Source: Calothrix sp. NIES-2100 (GTDB taxonomy: Bacteria > Cyanobacteriota > Cyanobacteriia > Cyanobacteriales > Nostocaceae). Taken from it: a stretch of DNA of 64,000 nt. This document shows, in pieces, positions 24,125-33,883 of the stretch. The stretch spans positions 4,370,287 to 4,434,286 of the forward strand of contig NZ_AP018178.1 in NCBI RefSeq assembly GCF_002368195.1, in the 5' to 3' direction. Position numbers and translations under genes: made by a program. The notes under the pieces are model-generated. The model searched no databases, had not been told where the DNA came from, and saw only the letters and a list, made by a program, of their open reading frames with translations. Within the stretch, counting starts at the first letter, position 1; each line of letters begins with the position of its first letter.

Positions 24125-25010
24125 TTCTGGATACCTTTTTTATTTCTGTATACTGGACAACAGTAGCAAAGAATATTAGTAAGCAGATAAATTTTTTAGA
24201 TTTTCTTAATAAAACAAGTTAGCTAGATATTCCGATAGATAAAACAATATATTTATTTTTCTTGTTGAGTTATTTGCTATTGTTATTTTTTAAATTAGAT
24301 GAGCATTAAGTTATAAATTTTAGCATTTTAAATTAACTATAAAACTTGAAAAAAGCTAAATTTTCATATAAACATTATGGAGTAATAGTCAATGGTCATT
24401 CTTACTTAAATTAATTGCGAGCGCAGATTTTCATGATTATATTTATTGACATGTAGCTAATTTACTGTTAGTTGCTTAAATCCTATTTTCATGGAAATCA
24501 GGATAAATATCGTATTTCGGGAAAATAAAAAGTTCATGATAATACTTCTTAGCGTTTTTTAACCCTTTTATTGATGAAATATCTGGGGATCTTTATAAAG
24601 CATTCATAATTCCAACTTATGAGAGTGATACTATATAAGTAAGCTAAATTGTTGCCAGTCAACCAGACTTCAGCAAAAGCGATTACAGACTTAACTCAGA
24701 CATTCCTAACTTAATGCTGGTTAAGTTTAAAGATGAGGCAGAGAATCTGAGATCTTCAAGAGAAGTCAGAGGGGAAAATGCGTAAATCTTCTGTCTCCAA
24801 ATAACCAGAGTACTTAAGTTATGAAGTAGCTTAATATTTCTCCAACGGAATGTCTAATTTCCGTAACCACTTTTCCATGCAGCGAACTTATTTTCTAATA
24901 CTTAAATTGGAATTTGAGTTAGTTGCAACTATGAAATGCGGTTTGGGAAGAATTGCAGCAGTTTAGAATCAATCCCCTTACTTGCAAAACAAATTTAAGG
25001 AGCCAGGATT
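24125..25010. other. Noncoding stretch of about 890 bp upstream of the CBS-CP12 gene
   Basis: This stretch is AT-rich and I see no gene or strong repeat in it. It should contain the Mop promoter (left side) and a promoter for the CBS-CP12 gene, whose ribosome site is AAGGAGCC at about 24,999. Confidence 0.5.
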
Positions 25011-25607
25011 ATGAGAGCTAAACAGATTATGACTCAAGATGTAGCTACTATTCGCGGTTCCGCTACTGTAGCAGAAGCAGTCAAATTAATGCGGCTCAAA
25101 GAATTACGGGCGTTGATTGTAGAACCTCGTCACAGTGGTGATGCTTACGGTATTGTTACCGAGACTGATATTGTATCTAAGGTTGTTGCTTATGGCAAAG
25201 ACCCAGAAGTGATGCATGTCTACGAAGTCATGAGCAAACCCTGCATTGTGGTTAATCCAGACCTAGATGTAGAATATGTGGCGCGGTTATTTGCTAATAC
25301 TGGTGTATGGCGTGCGCCTGTGATCCAAGGTCAATTATTGGGGATTATTTCTGTCACAGATATTCTTACTAAAGGTGACTTTGTCGAAAAACCAAAATTA
25401 AAATTTGTGCAGAAAGAACTTCAAAAAGCTATCTCAAATGCTCGTTCTATTACTGCTAACTATGGTGCAGATTCTAAAAGAGCCGAGGAAGCTTGGGATT
25501 TAGTAGACGAACTAGAAGCTGAAGCTGGTTATTATGGCGCACATAAACCAGAGAAAAAAGCCAGACAACTATTCGCTGAAGGTAGAGAATATGTGTCTGT
25601 CGGTTAA
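25011..25607 (+). CDS. CBS-CP12 fusion protein (198 aa)
   Basis: Residues about 1-125 form two CBS domains (MRAKQIMTQDVATIRGSATV with ALIV...YGIVTETDIV, then VYEVMSKPCIVVNPDL with GIISVTDILTK). The C-terminal ~65 residues are CP12-like: a helix LQKAISNAR, then KRAEEAWDLVDELEAEA with the conserved AWD-x-V/D-EL core. The CP12 C-terminal and N-terminal Cys pairs are absent, as in several cyanobacterial CBS-CP12 proteins. CBS domains bind adenine nucleotides, so the fusion may link energy charge to Calvin-cycle or heterocyst metabolism. A good ribosome site supports the start. Confidence 0.85.
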   Translation: MRAKQIMTQDVATIRGSATVAEAVKLMRLKELRALIVEPRHSGDAYGIVTETDIVSKVVAYGKDPEVMHVYEVMSKPCIVVNPDLDVEYVARLFANTGVWRAPVIQGQLLGIISVTDILTKGDFVEKPKLKFVQKELQKAISNARSITANYGADSKRAEEAWDLVDELEAEAGYYGAHKPEKKARQLFAEGREYVSVG

Positions 25608-25984
25608 TTGATTTGTCTGGTGAGATGTACTGTTTAAAGCATCAATTTTCTCATCGCATAACTCATTAACCTGCTAATTTATCTCTTGTTAGCCTTCTCT
25701 CTCCTGAGATAAAAGTTGCACAACTTAGGTAGTCTGGATAGATACCGGCTTGGGTGATGCATTCCCTACTGACTAAATTGGTGCTTTTGGCCAATCAGCA
25801 ATGGTTCGTGATTAAGAAGTATTTACTGTTAATTGTTGTGGTCTAACAGTTAACAGTAACTATACATTCTTCATAGTTTAATGGGTCTCATAGCATTTCT
25901 TTAACATGGTGGGTAATGCCCACCATTATCTTTTTTAAGAATTGCTATGACAGGTATTTGTGCGGATGTGAATCAATAGCGAGG
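25608..25984. other. Intergenic spacer without recognised features
   Basis: I see no gene and no long repeat. TTAACAGTTAACAGTAAC-like bases near 25,840-25,860 are short heptamer-like repeats. A promoter for the ankyrin/SagB operon is expected near its right end. Confidence 0.4.
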
Positions 25985-26455
25985 ATGTTTATGAGTTCAA
26001 GAAATCAGCAAAATCTGAGTAAAACAACTAGCCTTTGGCTGAGTGAGAAAGGGTACAATCCTGATGACTTAAATCAGAAAGGTGAAAATGGTGATACAGC
26101 TTTGATGAAAGCTACCAGAGAAGGTATTTACGCGGTAGTTGAGGAACTAATTGCTTTAGGTGCGGATATTAATTCCCGAAACAACGACGGTAATAATGCT
26201 TTGTGGTTTGCTTGTTTTGGTAACTACTTCGATTTGATGAATTTGTTGCTTGCTGCCAACATCAATATTGATAACCAAAATGATAACGGGGCTACTGTTT
26301 TGATGTATGCAGCATCAGCTGGAAAGACAGAAGTAGTTAACTTGTTGTTACAACATCATCCTAACATAAATTTAAAAAACTTAGACGATTTTAAAGCAAT
26401 AGATTTTTCTAGTAATGTAGAAGTCTTAAGGATACTCAAAAATGCCTCAAAGTAA
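25985..26455 (+). CDS. Ankyrin-repeat protein (156 aa)
   Basis: I start at ATG 25985 (MFMSSRNQQNLSKTT); an upstream ATG at 25916 adds 23 unlikely residues. Three to four ankyrin repeats are visible, for example NGDTALMKATREGIYAVVEE, GNNALWFACFGNYFDLMNLL and NGATVLMYAASAGKTEVVNL. These form a protein-binding surface. The gene overlaps the next by 14 bp, so it is made together with the SagB-type dehydrogenase, which may be its partner. Confidence 0.82.
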   Translation: MFMSSRNQQNLSKTTSLWLSEKGYNPDDLNQKGENGDTALMKATREGIYAVVEELIALGADINSRNNDGNNALWFACFGNYFDLMNLLLAANINIDNQNDNGATVLMYAASAGKTEVVNLLLQHHPNINLKNLDDFKAIDFSSNVEVLRILKNASK

Positions 26456-27728
26456 ACAAAGAGAGTTAGACTATCATCAAGCAACAAAGCATTCTTACTT
26501 ATCGGTGCAGCTCGATCCAAATTATGTGGATGCTTCAACTCAACCATCTGCATTTAAAATTTATCCAAAGTTTTATCGGCGAGTGAAATTAAATCTCAAT
26601 AATCCTAGTCACTCGTTTATCAGTTTAACCAGTACTGTAACTCTAGAAAAGATGTATAAAGATGGTGCGCAAAAACTGCGTGTAAATCCATCTGCTGGAG
26701 CTTTATATCCGACTGAGGTTTATGTCCAGATTCGCGGTATCGAGGGAATGGTCAATGGGATATATCATTTAGAAGTTGAGAATAATTGTCTAACACTCAT
26801 CTACGAATTAATTGATGATGGGCTAGAGAATTATATTATACCGGGTAAATGTATCAATGGATTCATTTTTTTAATTAGTTGTGTTTATTATAGGTCTAGC
26901 TGGAAATATAAAGACAGGAGCCTGAGATATTGTTGGCTTGATAGCGGTCATCATTTAGGTGCAATTGCTGCTTCAGCCTATATTCACGACAAAGAGATAC
27001 AGTTAATTTTTGATTTTGATAAACTCGCTCTCAATGCGGCTTTAGGATTTGAGAATAAAGAGTTTATTACTGCTTGTGCGATTTCCGGAGCAGTGGAAGA
27101 AAAGAAAATCAGACATTTAAGGTTGAAAGTTCCTTTTGTCTGTGGCACTGATTATTTTGAAGCCAATGAGTTTATAGAATCAGGCTATCAAAAAACATCG
27201 CTCCAGAAAAGTCGCCAACAGAAATTAGTGCATCCCCAGTTTAACTTTGATCGGGATAAATTCTTCCAGACTGTTTGGATGAGGCGATCGTGTAGACGAT
27301 TTCATAAGCAGTCAATTTCTCAAGAAAATTATTGGCGGATATTGCAACATCTTGCACAGCCGATACCAACAGAGAATTTGGAAGAGATAGAAATTTATTC
27401 TGTTGTTCATCAAGTTAGGGGAATGACTCCAGGATTATATAAGGGTAAGCATCTAATTAAGGCGGGCAATTTTAGTGAAAAAACAGGTTACTTGTGCATT
27501 AATCAAGCGATCGCTAGAGACAGCGCTGTAACTTTATTTTTTGTGTCCGACTATATAAATTATCAAACAGCTATGCAAATAGCTGGTTTTTTAGGGCAAA
27601 GAGTTTATCTTGTTAGCAATTTTTGGGGCATCCATTGTAGTGGGATTGGTGCTTTCTATGATGATGAAACTCAAGAATTCTTAGAAACTAATAAAGATGT
27701 TCTCTATGCAATGGCAATTGGAACATAA
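26442..27728 (+). CDS. SagB-type nitroreductase-fold dehydrogenase (428 aa)
   Basis: Two copies of the nitroreductase pattern are visible. The first has LRVNPSAGALYPTEVYVQIR (about residues 74-93) and the second has WMRRSCRRFHKQSI (about 282) and SAVTLFFVSDY near the end. SagB-type FMN proteins oxidise thiazoline/oxazoline rings in peptides or other substrates, but many cyanobacterial members are of unknown function. Its start lies inside the ankyrin gene. There is no precursor peptide or cyclodehydratase nearby, so a RiPP role is not supported here. Confidence 0.82.
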   Translation: MPQSKQRELDYHQATKHSYLSVQLDPNYVDASTQPSAFKIYPKFYRRVKLNLNNPSHSFISLTSTVTLEKMYKDGAQKLRVNPSAGALYPTEVYVQIRGIEGMVNGIYHLEVENNCLTLIYELIDDGLENYIIPGKCINGFIFLISCVYYRSSWKYKDRSLRYCWLDSGHHLGAIAASAYIHDKEIQLIFDFDKLALNAALGFENKEFITACAISGAVEEKKIRHLRLKVPFVCGTDYFEANEFIESGYQKTSLQKSRQQKLVHPQFNFDRDKFFQTVWMRRSCRRFHKQSISQENYWRILQHLAQPIPTENLEEIEIYSVVHQVRGMTPGLYKGKHLIKAGNFSEKTGYLCINQAIARDSAVTLFFVSDYINYQTAMQIAGFLGQRVYLVSNFWGIHCSGIGAFYDDETQEFLETNKDVLYAMAIGT

Positions 27729-27746
27729 GTAAGGAAATCAACTCAG

Positions 27747-28121
27747 ATGACTAAAGAAATTTACTCCCCAGAAGATGATTCACATCCAATGCAGCTGACT
27801 TCAGCAGATATTATCCTGCGTCAGCAACTAGAGTATTCTATTAGCAGGTACTTTTATGAAGCCTGCGATCGCACTATCCAAAATCTCTTATCTAACTGTC
27901 GCTGGTATATGACTACTCACGCCACTGTGATGGTACTAGTGATAGAATGTCCCGATCCAGTTACCAACTGGCGTATCTTACAAAAAATTGTCCCAATGGC
28001 GACAATACTCAACCCCATTGTCAGCAGCGCTAAAATCCGCGTCTGTCCTCCAGAAAGCCAGGGAATACCTTTTGAAATGCGGGTAGATGAACTCTCTGTT
28101 TATCGTGACTTAGCCGGCTAA
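27747..28121 (+). CDS. Conserved hypothetical protein (124 aa)
   Basis: Eighteen bases after the SagB-type gene and on the same strand, so it belongs to the same operon. It has a helical N-terminal part (SADIILRQQLEYSISRYFYE) and a strand core with WYMTTHATVMVLVIECPDP, then NPIVSSAKIRVCP. I do not recognise the family. It is convergent with hupW; a tandem heptamer run separates them. Confidence 0.65.
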   Translation: MTKEIYSPEDDSHPMQLTSADIILRQQLEYSISRYFYEACDRTIQNLLSNCRWYMTTHATVMVLVIECPDPVTNWRILQKIVPMATILNPIVSSAKIRVCPPESQGIPFEMRVDELSVYRDLAG

Positions 28122-28134
28122 TATTGCTGTATTG

Positions 28135-28152
28135 AAAGTCAACAGTCAACAG

Positions 28153-28165
<13 letters not shown>
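28135..28165. repeat. Heptamer tandem repeat between convergent genes
   Basis: Four AGTCAAC units run into the 3' end of hupW (its stop lies at 28153-28155). The repeat supplies the last codons of hupW. Confidence 0.75.
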
Positions 28166-28626
<461 letters not shown>

Positions 28627-28704
28627 TTGTTAAAGATGATTTTTAGGGGCACAACCAGTTGTGTCCCTAATGTTTATTGTATCTCAAAAAAAGTTAATTA
28701 GAAA

Positions 28705-29127
28705 CTAAAACTCTACACCATGTTGTTTGGCAATTTGAATTAGTTTTTCACATTGTGTTTGTCCTGCCTCTAGCAATGCAGCATTTGCTTGTTCAGGAGT
28801 ATTACCGTCTTTTGGTATTAAGTATTTGACATAAAGTGAGACAAAATCAGTTAAAGCGGCTACACCAGATAAAGCATGTTCATCAGCTTCCTTCCCCGCG
28901 ATCGCAGCTACTAAACCTGCTTTAATTGGGTCTGGTTTTACTTTCATAAACTGGTCGATCAGTTTGGGAATGTAGTCTTGTGGGGATAAGTTTTGCAACT
29001 TACTGGTATCTGGAGTAAAGTCGAATCCTGCGGTTTTTGCCTGTTCTAAAACACACCATTCTGTAAATTCTTGGAGTGCGGTTTCTGGAAGGCGAGGAAG
29101 ATATCTATGTAGGGCAATATCAGACAC
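28705..29127 (-). CDS. Conserved hypothetical helical protein (140 aa)
   Basis: A helical protein beginning MSDIALHRYLPRLPETALQE with a middle segment IKAGLVAAIAGKEADEHALS. It has no signal or membrane segment. I do not recognise a function. It is upstream of hupW on the same strand, about 80 bp away, and could be co-transcribed. The spacing and a possible ribosome site (TAAGGTAAGCTT) support it as a real gene. Confidence 0.65.
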   Translation of the reverse strand: MSDIALHRYLPRLPETALQEFTEWCVLEQAKTAGFDFTPDTSKLQNLSPQDYIPKLIDQFMKVKPDPIKAGLVAAIAGKEADEHALSGVAALTDFVSLYVKYLIPKDGNTPEQANAALLEAGQTQCEKLIQIAKQHGVEF

Positions 29128-29587
29128 AAGCTTACCTTATAAATTTCAATTTTTTGCAGTGAATTAAGGCAAGCGTAACGCAGTGTTTATAGAAGTTTTA
29201 GTGTGTTAGGCTACGACTCTTGAATAAGATAGTGCGATTAGTGCGATCGCTTGATGTTAGTTATAAAGACTCAGGTATATTAACGTTGGGTTTTATTACG
29301 CTTTTTGTTAGTTGTCAGCGATCGCTGAGTAGTTCGACAGGCTCACTGTGCGACTTGCTGAAGTGTGAGCGGTTTTAAAACATATTTGCTACTGATTATT
29401 AACTACGAACTACTGACAAATACTTCACAAGGGGGTGAAGTATTTTATTGTTCAAGCTGCTCAATAGCTATCATTGCTTTATTGCTGGCAATTGTTATGT
29501 AGTATAAAATGTGAAACGACGCTGCTTATTTGGTTATTTTCTCTGTAAAAATTTAAAGCACTCACCCCCACTCACTGTCAGAACTTA
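29128..29587. other. Intergenic spacer with a terminator-like hairpin
   Basis: No gene is seen. Two HIP1 sites occur. A perfect 11-bp stem AAATACTTCAC / GTGAAGTATTT at 29418-29445 followed by TATTG looks like a terminator, but no plus-strand gene ends nearby. Confidence 0.5.
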
Positions 29588-29605
29588 ATGCGCTCTTTGC
29601 ATCCC

Positions 29606-29637
29606 TCAAACATCGTGTATTCCGAGGATAATTATGA
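29606..29637. repeat. Direct repeat copy 1, overlapping the GmrSD start
   Basis: The 32 bases starting TCAAACATCGTGTATTC recur at 31759-31790 with four mismatches. This copy lies 1 bp before the preferred GmrSD start codon. Confidence 0.7.
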
Positions 29638-29638
29638 T

Positions 29639-31735
29639 ATGAAAGCTACCGAAGCTAATTTGCTTGCTTTTATCAAGAAGTCCCCGCAGTTCGTTATCCC
29701 TATCTACCAGCGTACCTACTCGTGGACAGAAAAGGAATGTCGGCAGTTGTGGGATGACATCGTGCGTACTGGCTCAAACGATGACATCTCTGCTCACTTC
29801 GTTGGCTCCATTGTCTACATTGAAAAAGGGCTTTATCAGGTATCTAGCCAATCTTCACTGCTGGTGATTGACGGACAGCAACGCCTGACAACAGTGACAT
29901 TACTAATAGTCGCACTATCTAATGCCCTTGGCGATACCGAGATAGTGGGAGGTTTCTCACAGCGCAAATTGCAAAACTATTACTTGCTTAACCCAGAAGA
30001 GGATGGAGAACAGCATTACAAGCTAATTCTCTCACAAACCGACAAAGCTTCACTTATAGCCATTCTCAACAGATCCGAGCAGCCCAAGGACTACTCCATC
30101 CGTGTGACAGAGAACTTAAAGCTGTTTGAGTCGCTGATTAAGGAGCGTAAGGACGATTTGGCGACTGTGTGCAAAGGACTGGCAAAACTGGTGGTTGTAG
30201 ATATCGCCCTCACCCGCGACCAGGACAATCCACAACTGATTTTCGAGAGTATGAACTCAACTGGTCGTGAGTTAAGCCAAGCCGACCTGATCCGTAACTA
30301 CATTCTCATGGGACTTGAACCCCAGCTTCAGACTAAGCTTTATGAGCAGTATTGGCGACCGATGGAAGTGGAATTTGGGCAAGAAGCTTATGGTAGCCAT
30401 TTCGACGGCTTCATGCGCCATTTCTTAACAGTGAAGACTGGCAATATTCCCAACCAGGGAGAAGTCTATGAGGCATTCAAAGCTCATGCACGTTCAAAAG
30501 AAGTAGCTCAGGCTGGCGTGGAGGGACTGGTAGCCGATATTCGCACTTTTGCCCGCTACTACTGCGCTATGGCCTTGGGTGCTGAATCAGACCCAAACCT
30601 TAAACTAGCCTTCAAAGACCTACGCGAATTGAAGGTGGATGTAGCTTATCCTTTCCTCTTAGAGCTTTATCACGATTATGCTTTGGGTGATTTTCCCAAG
30701 GCAGACTTTCTCACAGCAGTGCGGCTGGTTGAATCCTATGTATTTCGCCGTACCATCTGTGCCATTCCCACTAACTCACTGAACAAAACTTTCGCTACAT
30801 TCACGAAAGCTCTGAAGAAAGACCGCTACATCGAAAGCATTCAGGCTCACTTGCTTCTATTGCCTTCCTCTTCCTATCGGCGCTTCCCCAATGATGAGGA
30901 GTTTAAGCGCGAACTGCAAACCAAAGACCTTTACAATTTCCGCAGCCGTAGTTACTGGATTCGTCGTCTGGAAAATCACAATCGCAAGGAACGAGTGTCG
31001 GTGGATGAGTACACCATCGAACACATTCTGCCACAAAACGAAAACCTTTCTTCAGCATGGAAGAAAGCACTGGGTACAGAGTGGCAGCGAATTCAGCAAA
31101 CTTACCTACACACCCTCGGCAACTTGACTCTGACTGCATACAACTCGGAATACAGCGACAAACCATTTGCTGAAAAGCGTGATATGCTGGGGGGCTTTAA
31201 AGAAAGTCCACTAAAGCTAAATCAGGGTCTGGGAAATATTGAACAGTGGGATGAAGATGCCATTCGCCGACGGGCAGACCGACTCTCTACCATCGCACTC
31301 GATGTCTGGGCTGCCCCTAAGCTGGATACGAGCGTGCTTGAGTGCTATAAATCCAAGCCTGCCCAATTAGGCTATACCATAGCAGATCACCCGTATCTGC
31401 TCTCTGGAACAATGGCAGATGTGTTTAAAGCATTCCGTAAGGAAGTTCTGGCGCTTGATCCCTGCGTGAGTGAGGAATTTCTCAAACTCTACGTTGCCTA
31501 CAAAGCAGAGTCCAACTTTGTGGACATAGTGCCGCAAGCGAAGCGGTTACGTGTGTCGTTAAATATGCCATTCTCCGAAATTAATGATCCCAAGGGTATT
31601 TGCAAAGATGTATCCGGTGTAGGACGCTGGGGTAATGGTGATGTAGAGTTTGGTCTGGCATCCCTTGATGAGTTGCCATATGTGATGGGATTGGTGCGGC
31701 AGTCACTGGAAAGACAGATGGGAGGTATAGAGTAG
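29639..31735 (+). CDS. GmrSD-like DUF262/DUF1524 nuclease with a C-terminal DUF5655-like domain (698 aa)
   Basis: I prefer the ATG at 29639 (MKATEANLLAFIKKSPQF); ATG 29588 is possible and would translate part of the repeat described below. The N-terminal DUF262 domain has IPIYQRTYSWTEKEC and VIDGQQRLTTV, the ParB-like NTPase core. The DUF1524 region has TIEHILPQNENLS and LHTLGNLTLTAYN, the His-Asn HNH nuclease pattern. The last ~110 residues (LDPCVSEEFLKLYVAYKAES through VGRWGNGDVEFGL) resemble a DUF5655 domain. This GmrS-GmrD fusion family cuts modified phage DNA. The codon use and HIP1 scarcity suggest transfer. Confidence 0.85.
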   Translation: MKATEANLLAFIKKSPQFVIPIYQRTYSWTEKECRQLWDDIVRTGSNDDISAHFVGSIVYIEKGLYQVSSQSSLLVIDGQQRLTTVTLLIVALSNALGDTEIVGGFSQRKLQNYYLLNPEEDGEQHYKLILSQTDKASLIAILNRSEQPKDYSIRVTENLKLFESLIKERKDDLATVCKGLAKLVVVDIALTRDQDNPQLIFESMNSTGRELSQADLIRNYILMGLEPQLQTKLYEQYWRPMEVEFGQEAYGSHFDGFMRHFLTVKTGNIPNQGEVYEAFKAHARSKEVAQAGVEGLVADIRTFARYYCAMALGAESDPNLKLAFKDLRELKVDVAYPFLLELYHDYALGDFPKADFLTAVRLVESYVFRRTICAIPTNSLNKTFATFTKALKKDRYIESIQAHLLLLPSSSYRRFPNDEEFKRELQTKDLYNFRSRSYWIRRLENHNRKERVSVDEYTIEHILPQNENLSSAWKKALGTEWQRIQQTYLHTLGNLTLTAYNSEYSDKPFAEKRDMLGGFKESPLKLNQGLGNIEQWDEDAIRRRADRLSTIALDVWAAPKLDTSVLECYKSKPAQLGYTIADHPYLLSGTMADVFKAFRKEVLALDPCVSEEFLKLYVAYKAESNFVDIVPQAKRLRVSLNMPFSEINDPKGICKDVSGVGRWGNGDVEFGLASLDELPYVMGLVRQSLERQMGGIE

Positions 31736-31758
31736 CCTAATGAGTAACTTCACTTACT

Positions 31759-31790
31759 TCAAACATCGTGTATTCGGAGCAGAGTTATGA
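31759..31790. repeat. Direct repeat copy 2, after the GmrSD stop
   Basis: An imperfect copy (28 of 32 bases) of 29606-29637, located 24 bp after the GmrSD stop. The two copies bracket the gene. Confidence 0.7.
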
Positions 31791-31857
31791 ACTGCTGCGA
31801 CTTTTTTCAGCACACATCTTAAGTATTCGCTGGTTGAGCAAAGTCGAAACGAAATGA

Positions 31858-32220
31858 CTAGTTTCGCCAACGATTGAGCCAATCTACCTGACCAACCCAA
31901 TCTGTTGCTTCTGATTCAGATAACAGGCGATCTAATGCTGCTATCAAATCTGAAAGTGACCAACTATTCTGAGCAGCAAGGATAATACCACCATGTTGAG
32001 GATACTGTTGCGCTAGAACAATAAAGTCTCTGACGTTGAAAGTAAAGATACATCTGCCCTGAGCAGTTGCACGTAATAATTGAGTTTCATCACTAGCATC
32101 TAAAGGCATCCAGTCATTTGGTGTACGAGTGACATCATGCCCTTTAGATACCAATGCTGAATGCAGCGATTTACTAGATGTATCTGCATCCAGATGAAGC
32201 TTGAGTTTAACCATTGGCAA
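31858..32220 (-). CDS. DUF5615 PIN-like toxin (120 aa)
   Basis: The sequence has LKLHLDADTSSKSLHSALVS near the start and a central CIFTFNVRDFIVLAQQYPQH, the PIN-like acidic residues and (T/F)xNxRDF motif of DUF5615 toxins. Such proteins probably cleave RNA. The start overlaps the upstream DUF433 gene by 14 bp, a typical toxin-antitoxin order (antitoxin first). Confidence 0.88.
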   Translation of the reverse strand: MPMVKLKLHLDADTSSKSLHSALVSKGHDVTRTPNDWMPLDASDETQLLRATAQGRCIFTFNVRDFIVLAQQYPQHGGIILAAQNSWSLSDLIAALDRLLSESEATDWVGQVDWLNRWRN

Positions 32221-32590
32221 TTTCTAAGGATTGCTCAGAAGCGATCGCTGCGTCAATCTGCCCCTTATTTGCTATATAAAAACTCAGAGCTTCTTTTACC
32301 TGTGCCTCAGTAACCTCATACTCATTGGCAATCTGACTTGGACTCATACCCCATTTTTCCGAAGCGATCGCTACAGTCTGCACTCGAATTCCCGTCCCTT
32401 TGATGACAGGTACAAGTTGCCCATTTGTCCCCTGACGATAAGCAATTTGTGGAAAAGATGCTTTGAGCATACTTACTTTTTCTGTTACAGCCCACAAAAT
32501 AAATTGGTCAAGCGAAATACCCTGACTCTGGGCTAATTGCTCAACTTCATACCTTAACTGCTCAGGTAAATTTAGGGCATATACTGTCAT
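32207..32590 (-). CDS. DUF433 antitoxin (127 aa)
   Basis: The N-terminus (LPEQLRYEVEQLAQSQGISL) resembles an antitoxin dimerisation or ribbon-type segment. The DUF433 domain follows: VPVIKGTGIRVQTVAIASEK and MSPSQIANEYEVTEAQVKEA, a helix-turn-helix. It pairs with the DUF5615 gene it overlaps, and probably autoregulates the operon. Confidence 0.9.
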   Translation of the reverse strand: MTVYALNLPEQLRYEVEQLAQSQGISLDQFILWAVTEKVSMLKASFPQIAYRQGTNGQLVPVIKGTGIRVQTVAIASEKWGMSPSQIANEYEVTEAQVKEALSFYIANKGQIDAAIASEQSLEIANG

Positions 32591-32972
32591 TTTCAGTTTT
32601 TAATTTCTGGCTCTAGAAACATCATATTATAAATCTAGATAAACATCCCGTGAAATTCTAGGTTGAAACTCAAATATATACTGGTAATGAAATAAGTAAG
32701 TCGGTGAGAATAAACCTAACTATGTAACAGATTGTAAAATCTGCATAACCCTTGCGATTGCTTCATTCCACTTCGTTTCATTCGCAATGACATAGCGTGA
32801 ATTATTTAAGCCGTTCTACTTACTAGCTTTTTGTTCTTAATGATCGGCAGGTGCGATCGCTTCTTTGGTGGTATGGAAAGTAACTATTCTTGGGGAATGC
32901 GATCGCTACTATTAAACAACAAAATCCCCGACTTCTTTAAGAAAAAGGGGATCTGAGGCTATCGATTTTTAT
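32591..32972. other. Spacer with one imperfect dispersed palindrome
   Basis: No gene. It contains two HIP1 sites and an imperfect copy of the CCCCGACTTCTT palindrome at 32924-32952, directly after the stop of the RTX gene and a possible terminator for it. Confidence 0.55.
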
Positions 32973-33605
32973 TTAGGTGATTGTTGTGATTGAACGACCT
33001 GAATTAATATGCAGGTTATCTAAAGATTGTTTGCTTTGAATAATCCCAATTAATTGCTCAGAACCATTACCATCATAATGATCGGCATCGAAGTAGATTC
33101 CTAGACCAGAAACTCCATTAGGTAATTTCACATCTACTAGCTTATAATTTATCGCTCCTTTGAGCTGAATCACATCTTTACCAGGTTCAAAATCAGCAAT
33201 CAAAGCATAGCTTGGTGGGGGTTCTGTCGGAGGTGGTGCAACAATAAATCGAACCTGGCTATCATCATAATAAACTTTATCGCGATCGCCTAGAACGAAG
33301 GTATCTTTGCCTGCGCCACCAATTAGTGTATCTCGCTCTAGCTGACCTGGTTGGTCATCCGCCACATTCACACCAATGAGGATATCATCACCAAGTCCAC
33401 CAGTGAGAGTATCTCTACCTGAGCCACCAATGAGAGTATCTTTACCCGCACCTCCATACAATTGGTCGTTACCATCGCCACCATCGAGGCTATCTTGACC
33501 CAAATTACCAATCAGCACATCTGAGCCACCAAAGCCTTTGATGTGATCGTTATAAATGGTACCACGGAGAAAATTATCCCCCTCATTGCCATTGATAATT
33601 GCCAT
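32973..33605 (-). CDS. RTX-type calcium-binding repeat protein (210 aa)
   Basis: Residues about 5-105 hold tandem GGxGxDxLxGG-type nonapeptides, for example GGDGNDQLYGGAGKDTLIGG and GGSGRDTLTGGLGDDILIG, which bind Ca2+ in a beta-roll. No catalytic domain is seen; the C-terminal half (FEPGKDVIQLKG, then LGIYFDADHYD) resembles the non-repeat end of cyanobacterial RTX proteins. Such proteins are usually secreted by type I systems and lack an N-terminal signal, as here. No ABC transporter genes are close. Confidence 0.85.
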   Translation of the reverse strand: MAIINGNEGDNFLRGTIYNDHIKGFGGSDVLIGNLGQDSLDGGDGNDQLYGGAGKDTLIGGSGRDTLTGGLGDDILIGVNVADDQPGQLERDTLIGGAGKDTFVLGDRDKVYYDDSQVRFIVAPPPTEPPPSYALIADFEPGKDVIQLKGAINYKLVDVKLPNGVSGLGIYFDADHYDGNGSEQLIGIIQSKQSLDNLHINSGRSITTIT

Positions 33606-33883
33606 GTTAATATTCTGCTCAACGATGAGAAGTCAAATAAGTCGCACGTCAGTTATAGATAGAAAATGATTTTTTATACGATTTCATTTTTGCATACTTA
33701 ACTAAATTTTCCACGCCAATTTGGCTGGAACTATTTTAAATTACACACTCTTGACTAACTCTATAAAAAGAGCTAATCCCTTTGACAGGTTATGACAAGA
33801 TAACTTCTCTCTTAAGAGCCTTTTAACTGATGAGTCTGATGGCGTAAAAATAGAATGCTAAATCTAAAGGAGAATTGTGTTCT

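Noticed and set aside
26442..27728. RiPP (thiazole/oxazole peptide) cluster around the SagB-type gene
   Set aside because: No precursor peptide, cyclodehydratase or leader protease genes are nearby; only the dehydrogenase domain is present.
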